This document shows, in pieces, positions 22,112-33,113 of a stretch of DNA of 64,000 bases. A program made the translations under genes and the position numbers. The stretch is taken from assembly GCA_004835665.1 (NCBI GenBank), contig RBKR01000001.1, forward strand, positions 1,612,001-1,676,000, read 5' to 3'. Under the pieces are notes generated by a model. The model saw nothing but the letters and a program-made list of their open reading frames with translations. It made no database searches and was not told the origin of the DNA. Source of the stretch: Phoma sp. XZ068 (Eukaryota; Ascomycota; Dothideomycetes; Pleosporales; Didymellaceae). The stretch's first letter is position 1. Each line of letters starts with the position of its first letter.

Positions 22112-25100
22112 TAAACAAGAAGGCTATTGGGGCATCAAACACACGCCTGACGGTTCCATTGTAAGACTTCTCACGTCCCTTTGAACGAGCCCTTGGAATC
22201 TATGATTGGTACGATTGATTGGCACGGATTTCGACACAGCGACTATTAGTTGATGGTCGCTGCTCCTGGCATATGCATTCAAAGCGACCCTTCACGTTCT
22301 TCGGACATTTTACTTGTTACCGATTCAGTCAGTTTCCACTCAAAATATGTTCGCTAGCAAGGACATGTTCGTCTAAGGCGAAGAATGTAACTCTTCTGAG
22401 AAATCCGGTGCAGCATTCAAAAATTCCATGTGGTGTGTCATGTTGTTATATCCTTCCAAAAGTACCGGACATGTTCCCTGGCCACATACCGGTACGTCAG
22501 ATTTATCTGTACGGCAGAACGACTGCTTTCACATCACTAAAGTGAAGTCGAAATGCAAGTATGTTTGTTCCTCCTCCCCTAAAGTATACGGGTTCGATGA
22601 GCGGTGCATGCTAATAGACTTTCTTCCTACGGACCCAAGCAACTTGCTGGCCCGGACCATATTCAATAGCATCGACGTGTACTGCTGATCTGCGCAATCC
22701 TCCGGGCAGTTCAAACCTCTATCAATAGTCGATACCTTGCTGATCCTACCTTTGTTCTTCAGTCGTGCAATCCTCTGCTCTCCGGTGTTCGGGAAGTATA
22801 TGACCAACTTACTTTTCACGGAAGGTTTCGGGAATTCCCGCATAAGTACATTCTCGTCCAGTGTGTTTGAAAGAGTGGAAATCCCGATTACATGTCTCGC
22901 GTGGTTTTACTGTCTACACACAAATATCAAATGATTTTGCGGCCTACCAGCCTGGCACGACATTACTCCTTCACTGAAGCTCACGAAAGCTCAGAGATAT
23001 ATGTATCTGACTCAAAATCACATTAGCTGTGGTCAAACATTGCTTCACTCAGAAGCGGAATATGTTGGCGTCTCAAGATTTCATAAGAGCAAAGATCGCG
23101 AAGTTTTCACTCAATGATCTTCCTACACAGATGGAAGGCCTGTTTTTGGCATGATATCACCTGGACATAGTTATCATGTGGTACTGTTTACCTTGATGCT
23201 TTTCCAAGTTTCGGAATATTTCTCTCCTAAATCAAATACCAAGAATCTATAGGAGACACGTTTCAACATGGAAATAAAGACCCTTCAATAGCTGTTTGGC
23301 GATACCCATTTCCAAAGTCTTGCAGGCTTGAATAACCTGGATCGTGAACCCGAAGAATTACTCCGAACAATCTCACCTCAAGCCCGCGACCTGTCCTTGA
23401 GTCGATCACGGCAATCGCCTCCTTTCGGTGCATCTAGAATCTGGATCGCACATCTTGCTCCATTAAGCAGAAGACAAGATCGTCGTCATCCAGGGCTACT
23501 GAAAGAAGTAAAGGACATGTAGATAGCAGCTTCACAACGGGAGTAGATGCCTGATCTGGACTCGGTGCTACACACCATATGCAATGCCAGGATGATCCCT
23601 CACGTCACAGGTCGGGGCAAATTCGCCGGTGCATGTAAAACGGAATTGTCGGATACCAATCACTATAATCATCTGGAGCAGCAGTAATGAGTTAATGCAC
23701 TATGTCTATTTCCCCGAGCGAGGAATTGATAGCACCAGATGTTACTAGATCGAGAGGAGAACTCCGAAGCGTAACGAGACTATGGCGACGGGCCAAGAAA
23801 GGGCTCAGGTAGTTCATTACCGCATGTCACACATATAGTAATAGAGGCTCGCCACATAGCTCTCTATACATCACAATCGGCCCTCCAATCTTCGACTTAG
23901 TACGGACGTGATCGAGTGCCCAGAAGCAGTGCTTTGGAGATCTGCGCTGGTCTGTAGTGAAGATCTCTAGGCGAACAGCATAATTTGGAAGAAAGGCCCG
24001 TAACTGGCATACTTGGCATGTCAGGACTTGCCATGACAGTAGTTGTCATGTCGGTAGTCGTCATGTCTGCAGTGCGTAGTCCTCGGGTCGGGTCGCCGGT
24101 TGGCGGCCGCCAAATAAGTCCCCGAATATTTTCCCTCGTAATTCGTACGCTGCGGGGAATTTCGGTCCCTGTGTAATCGGCAGAAGTCTGGCATTGCACA
24201 ATATTCGTATCGAGGCATCCTCAGGCGTTGTCAGCTCATTGCGCGATTTGCCTCATTCTCCCACCGATCATACTCTCGTCCAAGACGTTTCCAATTGGTC
24301 TCAAGAATGGCGTGGTGTCGACATGAGGATCGACGATAAGATTTCCGTCTAAACCGAACATGCTGATCGTGCTGATGAGGCTCACTCAACGGTTCTCATA
24401 AGCATTAGCTGCCTTTGCTCAACAGCATCCTCAGTCCACTTTTAGCGACCAGCCTGCATGAACCGCAGCTAAGTCCCGCGTTTGTCTTCCTTCATGTACT
24501 CTACCTTGAGGTACATCTGTACCTCTACATCTGTTTGCCCCCAGACACCCATTTCTCAGACAACGTAGCGGTTTATGAATTCGGCATCATTTTCCTGACA
24601 TTGCCGCTAACGCGCCGCGGCGTCTGTATCCCACGCGGGTACAGTAGCCTAGTCAAAAGATTGCCGAAGGTTGCATTGCCACGGCACCATTATACAGCGG
24701 CACGGTGAATACCAGTCAGTGGACACATCTTTGACATCAGTGTTGATGTCGTCGAGATGCCGTCGGGGCCCTCCGGTAGGATGCACATTGGACCCACGCA
24801 AATTTTGAGCCGCACAACTCGGGCCAGATCACTTTGTCCGACGATCGGAAACAAACGAACTCCACAGACTGCAGCCACGTCGTTCACGATGCCATTCCTA
24901 GACTACGGATCCGCGTTCGTCAATAGGAAACTCGTACTTGGCGATTTTGAAGTCTAACACTACGTAAGCGATTGACAATGCCGCTTAGCCGCGCTACCGC
25001 CGTGGGTCTGGTTCTCGACAGGAGGCGCAATGCGCTGCCTGCAAGTGCGTGATGTGGCACATTGTGGTGCTGGTTAAACCCCGGGTGGCTGCTAGAACAA

Positions 25101-26646
25101 GAGGGAGGACGTCGGAACGAGGACGAGCAAGATGGTGGAGAACGGATGTCGGATACGGTTGTCAATATTTCCGTGTCTGTAGTCGAGAACGCGCAAACGC
25201 AGGGACGGGGCGAGAGCTCGCTTGTAGCCAAATTGAACGGGAGTTTGCGGCTCTAACATGGTTGTTGCTGGCGCCCAACTTGCCAAACGGTGGGGCAGCA
25301 GCACAACGCAGGCGAGAGTTTAGCAAGAACTTCGTATGTGTGCGATTTATCGACGGACCATTGTCCCTGAGCGCCGGAGTGTTCATTTTCGCAGTCCGCG
25401 TACTGCATTGCCATGTTATCACACTAAATACCTTCCAGCCTTAACTGTTTAAGAGTGGGTGAAGCGCAGGTGCGCTACACGCCACATCTGATAGGTTGCT
25501 AGCTTGTCGAGCTTGATAAGAGCTAGAGTGAACAACATCGAAGGAATGAGGGGCAAACCCACAATCAGACAACAAGAGGGGTCGTATCAAGAGCATCAGT
25601 GCTCATACCTATAACGGTCCTTCTTATGCTGTCTTTAGTTGCTGTTGAGCTCGTATCATGCATTGTGCAGGCCGTTGCATCCTCTACAGCCCGCAATGTC
25701 CGGAGTGTGGGAACAAAAGCGTTATGCGACGTCCAATAGATATGGTTATTGCCGTCCGTTATGATGAACAGGGGAAAGCGATGGGGCAGGGCATGGCGTA
25801 GGCGAGGCTTGGGTGCGGCGTGAAAGGCGTTGTGCTGGATGGAGGTGGTGCAACGGAACAACAACCTATTGGCGGGCTTGGACAGGCAGCAATTGCGCGT
25901 TGTATGGTGTGCATAATAGCGTTGATCTCCGTAGGCGAGATATGGTTCGCATCTTTGCACGTATCTTGGTTGCTTATACACTCTAATGTGGGATGGCGAA
26001 GTTGTGGTTTGTTTTGCGCCATGGAGCTAAGCACCTGTGAGACGAGCTTCCTGTTGAATGAACCATATTGTGACGGCCAATCACGATTCGTTTGGTGCTT
26101 GGTGAATGAACACTTCTACTTTGGGTGATCCACGCCTAGGAACGTGCGTGCGCCTTTTGATGGAGCACACTGTTGGACCAAGGGCGGCACGTTGCAGTAG
26201 TTCATGCCGTCCCTTGAGTAACGCTTGCGGTGAATATCCGTGCGCGGTATGCCTGAAAAGCATATTGACATGTGGAGCACTGAAGAGAGACAGTAACCTT
26301 GCTCCACAATCAGGATTCTGGGCTTTGACGTGATATGGGGCTTCGGCATGCCGAGGACAGCAGGCATTACCGACATCCGGTGTGCCGTAGCAGACTTGCG
26401 TGAAGGGGCACAGTGTCCTGATGAGACCAACAGCGCTCGCGTAGATGCTCACCACCAGACTCGATGTGTGACGATCTGGTTGAGAGATATTCCGAGCCGT
26501 CCGATATGCTCCATGTATGATACGGAAGGGACGTCTGTTTACAGTAAAGTCTCCAGGTTCCGTTAAGGTTTTGAAGAACTGAACGTATTATCGTGGCAGC
26601 TTGAGACTTTGACCTTACTTATCGAGAGCCTTCATAACAACATTGT
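22112..26646. other. Gene-poor region, 4.5 kb
   Basis: There is no confident gene. Scattered ATG-started or open frames exist, such as a Cys-rich 86-codon frame at 22428-22688 (plus) and overlapping coding-like minus frames at 25565-26128, but none has convincing exon structure. A perfect 14-bp palindrome (TTGGCGGCCGCCAA) is at 24100-24113. No transposon ends or long repeats were seen. Confidence 0.5.
24100..24113. promoter_or_regulatory. Perfect 14-bp palindrome with CGG/CCG half sites
   Basis: TTGGCGGCCGCCAA is its own reverse complement and contains an everted-type CGG..CCG core of the kind bound by fungal Zn2Cys6 factors. No gene start is nearby, so function is only a guess. Confidence 0.25.
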
Positions 26647-27028
26647 TTGAAGCAGATAGCTGTGTGCATGATCTGCGGTGTTATGTCTGCTGGGGCTACA
26701 GCTGTGCGACCGAGCACGAGGGACAGTGACGTTCACTCGTGGGCCACAAACTACTCCCATGCTGCGTGCCGGAATGTATCTTCTCACATGCTCGGTGAGA
26801 CATTTGCATGTACTGTCAGTTATGAGTGAACTGTTACTGGCCGTTGGATTAACTGGCAATGTGACGACTCGCTGAAGAGGCGAACACAGTGTCTCAGCCT
26901 CGTCTGGCAATACCATCAACGTTGAATTTAACTTCCGGGCTTGTAATCTGCAGGGCGAATTCACCTGTCAAGCTTCTTCAAGTCTGGGGTGCGCTGGTGA
27001 TGCAACCATTACACAAGACGTTGAGTGA
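26647..27028 (+). CDS. Possible cysteine-rich small secreted protein, start uncertain
   Basis: Reconstructed as exons 26647-26794 and 26898-27028, joined by a 103-bp intron with a good donor (GTGAGA), a CTGA branch-like site and a CAG acceptor; phases agree (phase 1) and give about 92 aa. The N-terminus reads as a signal peptide (Lys-Gln-Ile-Ala-Val-Cys... Ala-Thr-Ala), but its first codon is TTG, not ATG. An in-frame ATG seven codons later (26668) would leave a short hydrophobic leader. The mature part has four cysteines, an NVEFNF beta-strand-like stretch and a Ser-rich C-terminal loop. It may be a real effector-like gene with an unseen first exon, or a copy that lost its ATG. Minus-strand frames overlap it, so caution is needed. 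Confidence 0.3.
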
Positions 27029-29886
27029 CATGTGATTAGGGTAGCATGAGGAGGGTATCAAAAATATTGATGTACGACGTGCTCATGGAGCTTCAGGTGC
27101 GAGGAGCCGGAGTGGTTGCTCTACGGGCCGTTGTAGTTTCAGATTTATCTAGATTGACCTTCAGCCAGGATATAGTTTATTGAACTATCAAGTCGGTCTT
27201 TTAATGTAATAAGCCGTTTGGGTATACCAATCGGTGTGGTGAAGCCGCTGGTGTATCCACACGGTTCTATCAGGATTTGTCTCTTCCGAGAAGACCTTCC
27301 AAGAAGACAGGTCTCCAGGCTGTGCTGATATTGCACTTTCATTCAAGCCAGCCTGGCTCGAAGGTGCTCAATGAAAAGGTTGTTCACGACGGACTGATAC
27401 CCGCCGTGTGGATACTCCTCCGGGCAGCCTACCGAAGCTAGTGGAAATCCGCTAATATCGAACGTGAACACATTTGGGGCTCACAACTAGTTGTATCCCG
27501 GCATAGTCATATTAAACCGTCTAGGAGCTGCATGTATGTGTGGCCTCGATACTGCTTCAGGGAAAGCCTGGGGTAGTAGGCATAATCTAGTCCACAACGT
27601 GCGGTTTATTCTCCGTGGTAGTGGTGCACAGTCGCCAAGTTGAGATCGACACACAGACAGCGCTGAAGCATGAGAAGGTGATAACAGAGATTGCTCCAGC
27701 TAGATCAAACTCTTGGAATCGAGTTGGCGGGGACATCGCAAGACCCACCGTTTCCAGTCCAATAATCCGGGGTTACTGAAGATCGATTGAAGTGAGTTTC
27801 CACCGCGGCTGTCAAAGTGGGCACAAGTGGCGAATCAAGTTCGATGACAGCTGCACACAGATACGGCTGACGAGGGTCGTGCATGCCACACTTGTATGGT
27901 GTCTTTCTCGGATCTGTCAGGCTCGACACAAAAGGTTGTTCCTGGCTACCGCATATAGTTGTCGTGTGCATTGATAATTAGCTTTTAATTTTCGCGTAAT
28001 CTGTGAGGTATTCGATGACCTCAAACGCTAGCCAAGGCTCGAGGCTGAACGCACTGGCGGCGCCAGGAATCCGACACGCAGCGAATCATGGCAGACTGAC
28101 ACCAGGAAATAGACGGTTGATCTTGTCAGTCGTCGGAAAGCCGAAGTCGCTCTGTGAGTCGTCGCATTCCGAAAAACATAGCGGTAGTGCATCGCCACTG
28201 AGGGCGGGGGGTTAGCTCGCGGACAGTATTCGTGGGGTCAGACTTTTATGCACTACAACAGGACAGGATTATCGAGCTGATGGCGCGGTGGTTTCTCTTA
28301 CGCGGCAGATTGCGCGCGTTGCAGCCATTGGAACGAGTGCAAGATGCCTGGCGCAGAGTTTTATCGAGTGGACAGGCATCAGACGGGAGAGCGTGCGGCA
28401 GTGGCCTCGTCGTGCAGCGCTCGCCAGTGCTCGTCGGGGGTTTGGCAAGCCTGTCGTGCCTGGGTGCTGCTTGGACGTGGGCGGCGCGTCGGCCTGCTCT
28501 TCCAGCGTGCGCCGTCAGCCCTGCGAAGCGTCTGAACGACTTGGGCAGTCGGCTGGCGAATGAGGCCATTCGAGGCCGCTGGAGACGCGCCCAGGGCGAA
28601 GGAAGCGTGGCGCGCCGTCGGTTTGCCGGATGGCAATCCGCGGACTCTGGGAGGCCAGCTAGCGGCGCGCACAGACGCGGCGCAGCAGATGGCTGGCTCG
28701 ATGGCCATCGTGCAGGATGATTCGCATCATTGGCATGGGCCCATGGCTGCACTGCAGCGTTTTAGATGAAAGCATAACGGCGCAGTGGCACAACAGGCAG
28801 CCGACTCTTTCCGCGGAGCCCTGCCTTCGCCTGTCACCGCGAGCCTGTGCGAGCAAGCCTCAGCAGCGCGCGATAAAAGAGGCCAGGACGGCAGCTGCAG
28901 CTAGTGCAGCTAGCCGTGCCCGGCTCGTGCATGGCGACGGCGGCGATGTTCAGGTACATCTCCCGCACGCTTGCGTTGCCTTTTTGGAGATGAGGATGCG
29001 CACGACGCCAGGGAGCAGCGTCTCCAGGCGCGCCGGAAGCAGAGTTTGATGGTGCAGCGCGCACGCCAGAGCCCATTTCCGCCGCGCTGGCGCCCGTTTG
29101 GGCCTGGGCGGCACCGTGACCCGGCGCGGGCACACGAGGGGGAGGTCGTCCAAAGTACCAGTACAAGGTGCTCGCTCCATGCTGGGTGGTGTTCGTACGC
29201 CAGTGCAGGGGCCCCCCTTGGTGGATTGACGTTGCTTAGAGCGCGGCGACGAGCGACGGTGCCTTCTGTGCTGAGTGGGGTGCGTGTTAGCAAGAGAAAT
29301 ACAAGCCCGCGCTCGCCCATACAACCTCAATTCACTCTCCACAGTCCACCTTTTTTTCTCCTCCCGCCCCGCTGGCCTTGCTCGTCGTCCGCAGTCCCAA
29401 CTGACGCTCTGACGCTCGCTGCCCTCGACATCGCACCTTGCGGCGCCGCCTCCCCTGAAACATTTTCCCCGCTAGGCCCAAGGAGACGCCCCGGTAGGCG
29501 ATCACACGTATTGTGATTGGCCCACTTCCGGCTCCGCACCAGCTCCTCCATCACCTCTCACGGCGCCCTGCTTTACAACTGCGTGGTCGCGACATCATTC
29601 CTCACCCACGGAGCCGGCCCATTACTTGCCCCAATTATTGCTATCGCTCGCTCTCCGTCCACAACCCACCCTCGTCTGCTTGCACGCCTACGTTCTTTTT
29701 TCGTCTGAACTACTGCAAGACGGCCGCGCACTGCACGCTCTCGACACGCACGACCCACTCTCGACAGCCACCAGGAGCAAACACGCCGCACAGCAGCTTG
29801 AGCACTCGCCTGGTCTGAGCGGTCAAAGTTGCAGCGACCCAGCCGTTGGCATACTTCAACTCATCGGCGTGGTCCACGTCCTCGCC
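27029..29886. promoter_or_regulatory. Gene-free region and long leader of the Spt23/Mga2-like gene
   Basis: 27.0-28.2 kb shows only short random frames. About 28.2-29.4 kb is strikingly GC-rich, with long open frames on both strands that look compositional rather than coding. 29.3-29.9 kb is C/T-rich with a poly-T/CTCC tract near 29350 and probably holds the promoter and long 5' leader of the gene at 29887. Confidence 0.45.
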
Positions 29887-31614
29887 ATGGATTTCTCGAC
29901 GTTCGTCAACCCGGCTGACTTGACCTTCGACGGCTCTGCCCAGCAACCCTTCACCGCAGCCAACTCCACCAAGTTCGAGGCCTTCGACTTTTCTGCACCC
30001 GCCGAGGAAGAGCTGGTACATAAGCACAAGGACTCTGCCGTCGACTTAACTAAGCTTCACCAGTTCCGACAAGAGCAAGACTATCCATCCACAAGAGCGA
30101 AGCGGGTGAAGATTGAGCCAACCGTTTTCGACGCATTCCTCGACAACTACTCGTCGGAATCTAACACACCATCCCCTGCTGCTGATTTCGACTTCGTTTA
30201 CAGCACCGCCAACTCACCTGGAGACTTCATAAGAGAGGAGAGCCGCACTAGCTCGCCTGAGCTTTCCAACGACATGTCGACGTACACACCTGGAACCGCA
30301 CCTTCTGCTTACGGGTACCAATCCCCAGAAGCAATCCACATCCCCCAGGCAGAGGATAGCCTCTTGCTCAAGGTCTCCATGGATAGGACCAAGACACGTG
30401 CCGAGACCCAAACCAAGGTCACCATGATCCTGGACCCGCTACCAGAAACATACGAGTGGGCCCGCTTCGCTCGCCAGACAATCTCAAAGCCAAAGCAATT
30501 GGCCACTGCAGACGAGATCCGAGAGAACCAGAAAAAGGGTGGAGCTGTCTCCATCGATTTCACTCTTGTCTGTGCTGTTGCAGTGGAGGAACAGAAGGAC
30601 TTGGAACTTGCTTTGGCACGTGCTCGAGGTGAGGGTTCCTTTCCTACCAAGGTTCCCCGTGTCGATGTCTCCGAATTGGAAAAAGATGATCCAGCACACC
30701 CACAGAACGGTGGTGCAGTAATCATTTGCAACGGCTGCCAAGAACGCGAGAGGAAGCGATTTGGCCGCAAGAAGAAGCGCAACGAAGAAGAGGAAGAAGA
30801 GTGGAGCACTTATGATGACAAGCGCATCATCATCGTGAACGAGAAGGAGTTCAAGCGATTGGCAGACGCTGATGCAGCAGATAGTAAGTGGGGCTCAGGC
30901 GCAAAGAAGGTCGAGTTCTCCATGCGCATTGCATGCTACTGCAGGCACCAAGAGTCCAAGACACCAGTCGGTTACAGGGTCATCTTCACGATTAGGGGTG
31001 CTAACGGAGAGCTCCTTACCCAAAGCCTGTCTGAGATTCTCCAAGTGACAGACGATCACAAGAACAAAGAAACTCCCCAGGCTGAACTCCTATCGCCTTC
31101 GCTGAGCTTGCCAAGCTCTATGCCCACACAAAATCAGCAATTCCAGCAATACCCGCTATACTCACAATACCCCATGTCGACGCAGTTTAACTTCACTGCA
31201 CCGGCACCTACACCATACGGATACAACCACCCTCCCACCGTCTTCGGCATCGAATCACAACCTCCCACACCTATGTATTCACGTCCGCCTTCGCCTGGCA
31301 TACACTCACAGCCAACCACCCCAACCATGAAGGCGTTCAACTTCGGGAACTACCCTCATTTTAGCCACGCTGTTGCACCTCAGCAGCTCACTCAGACCCT
31401 GAACAGAGTGGTAAACCCTCAGCAGACTCTCCAGACGCTTCGTCATCCCGTCACGGCCCAGCAGTCGCACCCTCTTCCCAACTATGCTGTTACTCCTCAA
31501 CAAGCATCCCAGCCATTAAATTTCAACATCCCTCCTCAACAGCCTCCTCAGATCAATACCCAATTCTCGCCACAAGAAACAGGGTTTTACGAATTCGGCA
31601 ACTGGCAAACATAG
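29887..31614 (+). CDS. Spt23/Mga2-type transcription factor N-terminal-domain protein, short form
   Basis: Single exon, 575 aa, with ATG in strong context (cgccATGG). The N-terminal 150 residues are acidic and disordered. Residues about 155-393 match the Spt23/Mga2 N-terminal domain by eye: a KTRAETQTKV strand, a CNGCQERERKR motif (about 281), a Lys-rich run, IACYCRHQESKTPVGYRVIF (about 348) and a closing TDDHK (387-391). The C-terminal 180 residues are Gln/Pro-rich. Yeast Spt23 and Mga2 continue with an IPT/TIG domain, ankyrin repeats and a C-terminal ER anchor, and are released by the proteasome to activate OLE1. None of those parts is present here or in the 1.5 kb downstream, so this protein is predicted to be soluble. 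Role in lipid or hypoxia control is inference only. Confidence 0.8.
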   Translation: MDFSTFVNPADLTFDGSAQQPFTAANSTKFEAFDFSAPAEEELVHKHKDSAVDLTKLHQFRQEQDYPSTRAKRVKIEPTVFDAFLDNYSSESNTPSPAADFDFVYSTANSPGDFIREESRTSSPELSNDMSTYTPGTAPSAYGYQSPEAIHIPQAEDSLLLKVSMDRTKTRAETQTKVTMILDPLPETYEWARFARQTISKPKQLATADEIRENQKKGGAVSIDFTLVCAVAVEEQKDLELALARARGEGSFPTKVPRVDVSELEKDDPAHPQNGGAVIICNGCQERERKRFGRKKKRNEEEEEEWSTYDDKRIIIVNEKEFKRLADADAADSKWGSGAKKVEFSMRIACYCRHQESKTPVGYRVIFTIRGANGELLTQSLSEILQVTDDHKNKETPQAELLSPSLSLPSSMPTQNQQFQQYPLYSQYPMSTQFNFTAPAPTPYGYNHPPTVFGIESQPPTPMYSRPPSPGIHSQPTTPTMKAFNFGNYPHFSHAVAPQQLTQTLNRVVNPQQTLQTLRHPVTAQQSHPLPNYAVTPQQASQPLNFNIPPQQPPQINTQFSPQETGFYEFGNWQT

Positions 31615-33113
31615 TATTTTTCGGCGCTGCGTTCTGACAATTGAGACATGGAGTTAAACTGGCGTTCTTGGATGGTCGATTGGGTTTGGTATTGGATGAG
31701 TGCGTAACGAATGATGGGCTTGCATAACGGGCACTGCAGCTCACGGGTTTTCACGCACAGCACAAGGCGCGTTTTATTTGGATTTCGCCGCATGTTTACG
31801 ACCTGAGTCCACGTGGACAAGTCTGGATACGACTTACTATCCAGATGAATATGCTTTTAATTACTAGATCAACGTTATTGTTGCTTTCATTAGTGTTCTC
31901 ACAGTCCTCTATTGAGGCCGTATAGACTACGAAACTATCAAAGAGATACCACATTTCAGCCATCTTTTTATTGTGCATACGTCGGGTTCATGGGACCTTG
32001 GATGGCATGATTAACACGAGGGGAACGCTGTAGCACCTACTTCCGCTTTCTGATGGCCTTACAACCCCGCATCAGCCAGCCCGTCTCCTCATCACAACGT
32101 ACTTATCTTGTCATTGTTGTTGCTCCTCATTTCCACACATATAAGGACTAGCGCATGCATGCAGTCAGCTCCAAGTCTCTAGTGTGAGCCGTCTTGCGCC
32201 TTCACCTCCTCACCCATAAATTCCCAAGAACCTTGCCATCTTCACCGACCGCGCATGGACTTGACATGGTGCACGTCCGGCACCACAAAAAGCCCTGTAC
32301 TTCGCCCAAACATCGGACTTGCATTGATCGGTAGGAAGCCGTCTGCCGCAGCCTCGAGAACAAGGAGCTCGTAGCTATCCTGGCACACTGCAGTCCAGAC
32401 TCTCCTAATTTGATTGGTCCCCACCGCCCCACAGCGCTTGAGACGGTGGATCGATGAAGCAAAGATTGCCAAGGCCACAACAATGGGCAAGTTTCATGGA
32501 GCCTGAGGCCCTTGTGCCGCTCATTATTCGGTTGGCTTGCATAACTGGCCTTACTTTCGACCGTTTTGGCGGCTCACGGCACACGTTTCAACATCATCAT
32601 GGGAATGCGGTAACCCCCACGCATGAGAGTCAGGTTGTCTAGACGTTTGTAGTTCGTATCGAGACACCAAGGTTTGTTTGGTACCGAGCCTTGCAAATGG
32701 ACCAAGTTCCTGTAAATGTGGAGAACATGGTAAGAGCAACATGTCTATTACCGCAAGAGAGACATCTCCGGCCACCCAGCTTTCTGAGGCAATTCAACAA
32801 GATTAGCGATGTTTTCATGAATCATTGCCATTATTTCGTAATCGCTCCATGAGCGGCTGCAAGCATCTACAACGAATCGAACTGACCATCTCTACGCTGT
32901 TATATGCCCATTAAGACCGGCATCTAGGGCGTCTGCAGCGGCCCGGTACCGCGAGCCGCAAAACAGTATTACTGCACTTTAGGGCATATGCACAAGCATA
33001 GATGCACCGCTTCAATGCTCTACACCAATAGACATCCTGTCTAATTGTCAAGGTTGCCTCTTGCAGTCAACAGGAGACAACCGCATGTTACCCTGCCTGG
33101 AGGTAGGCTGTCT
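31615..33113. other. Convergent intergenic region, 1.5 kb
   Basis: This gap separates the Spt23/Mga2-like stop (plus) from the ClpX stop (minus). Minus-strand open frames at 31587-31820 and 32242-32490 start with TTG and are not called. No ankyrin or TIG coding sequence was seen. Confidence 0.45.

Noticed and set aside
32242..32490. Minus frame with a hydrophobic N-terminus
   Set aside because: The apparent Met is a TTG codon. The nearby ATG reads another frame that ends after about 30 codons.
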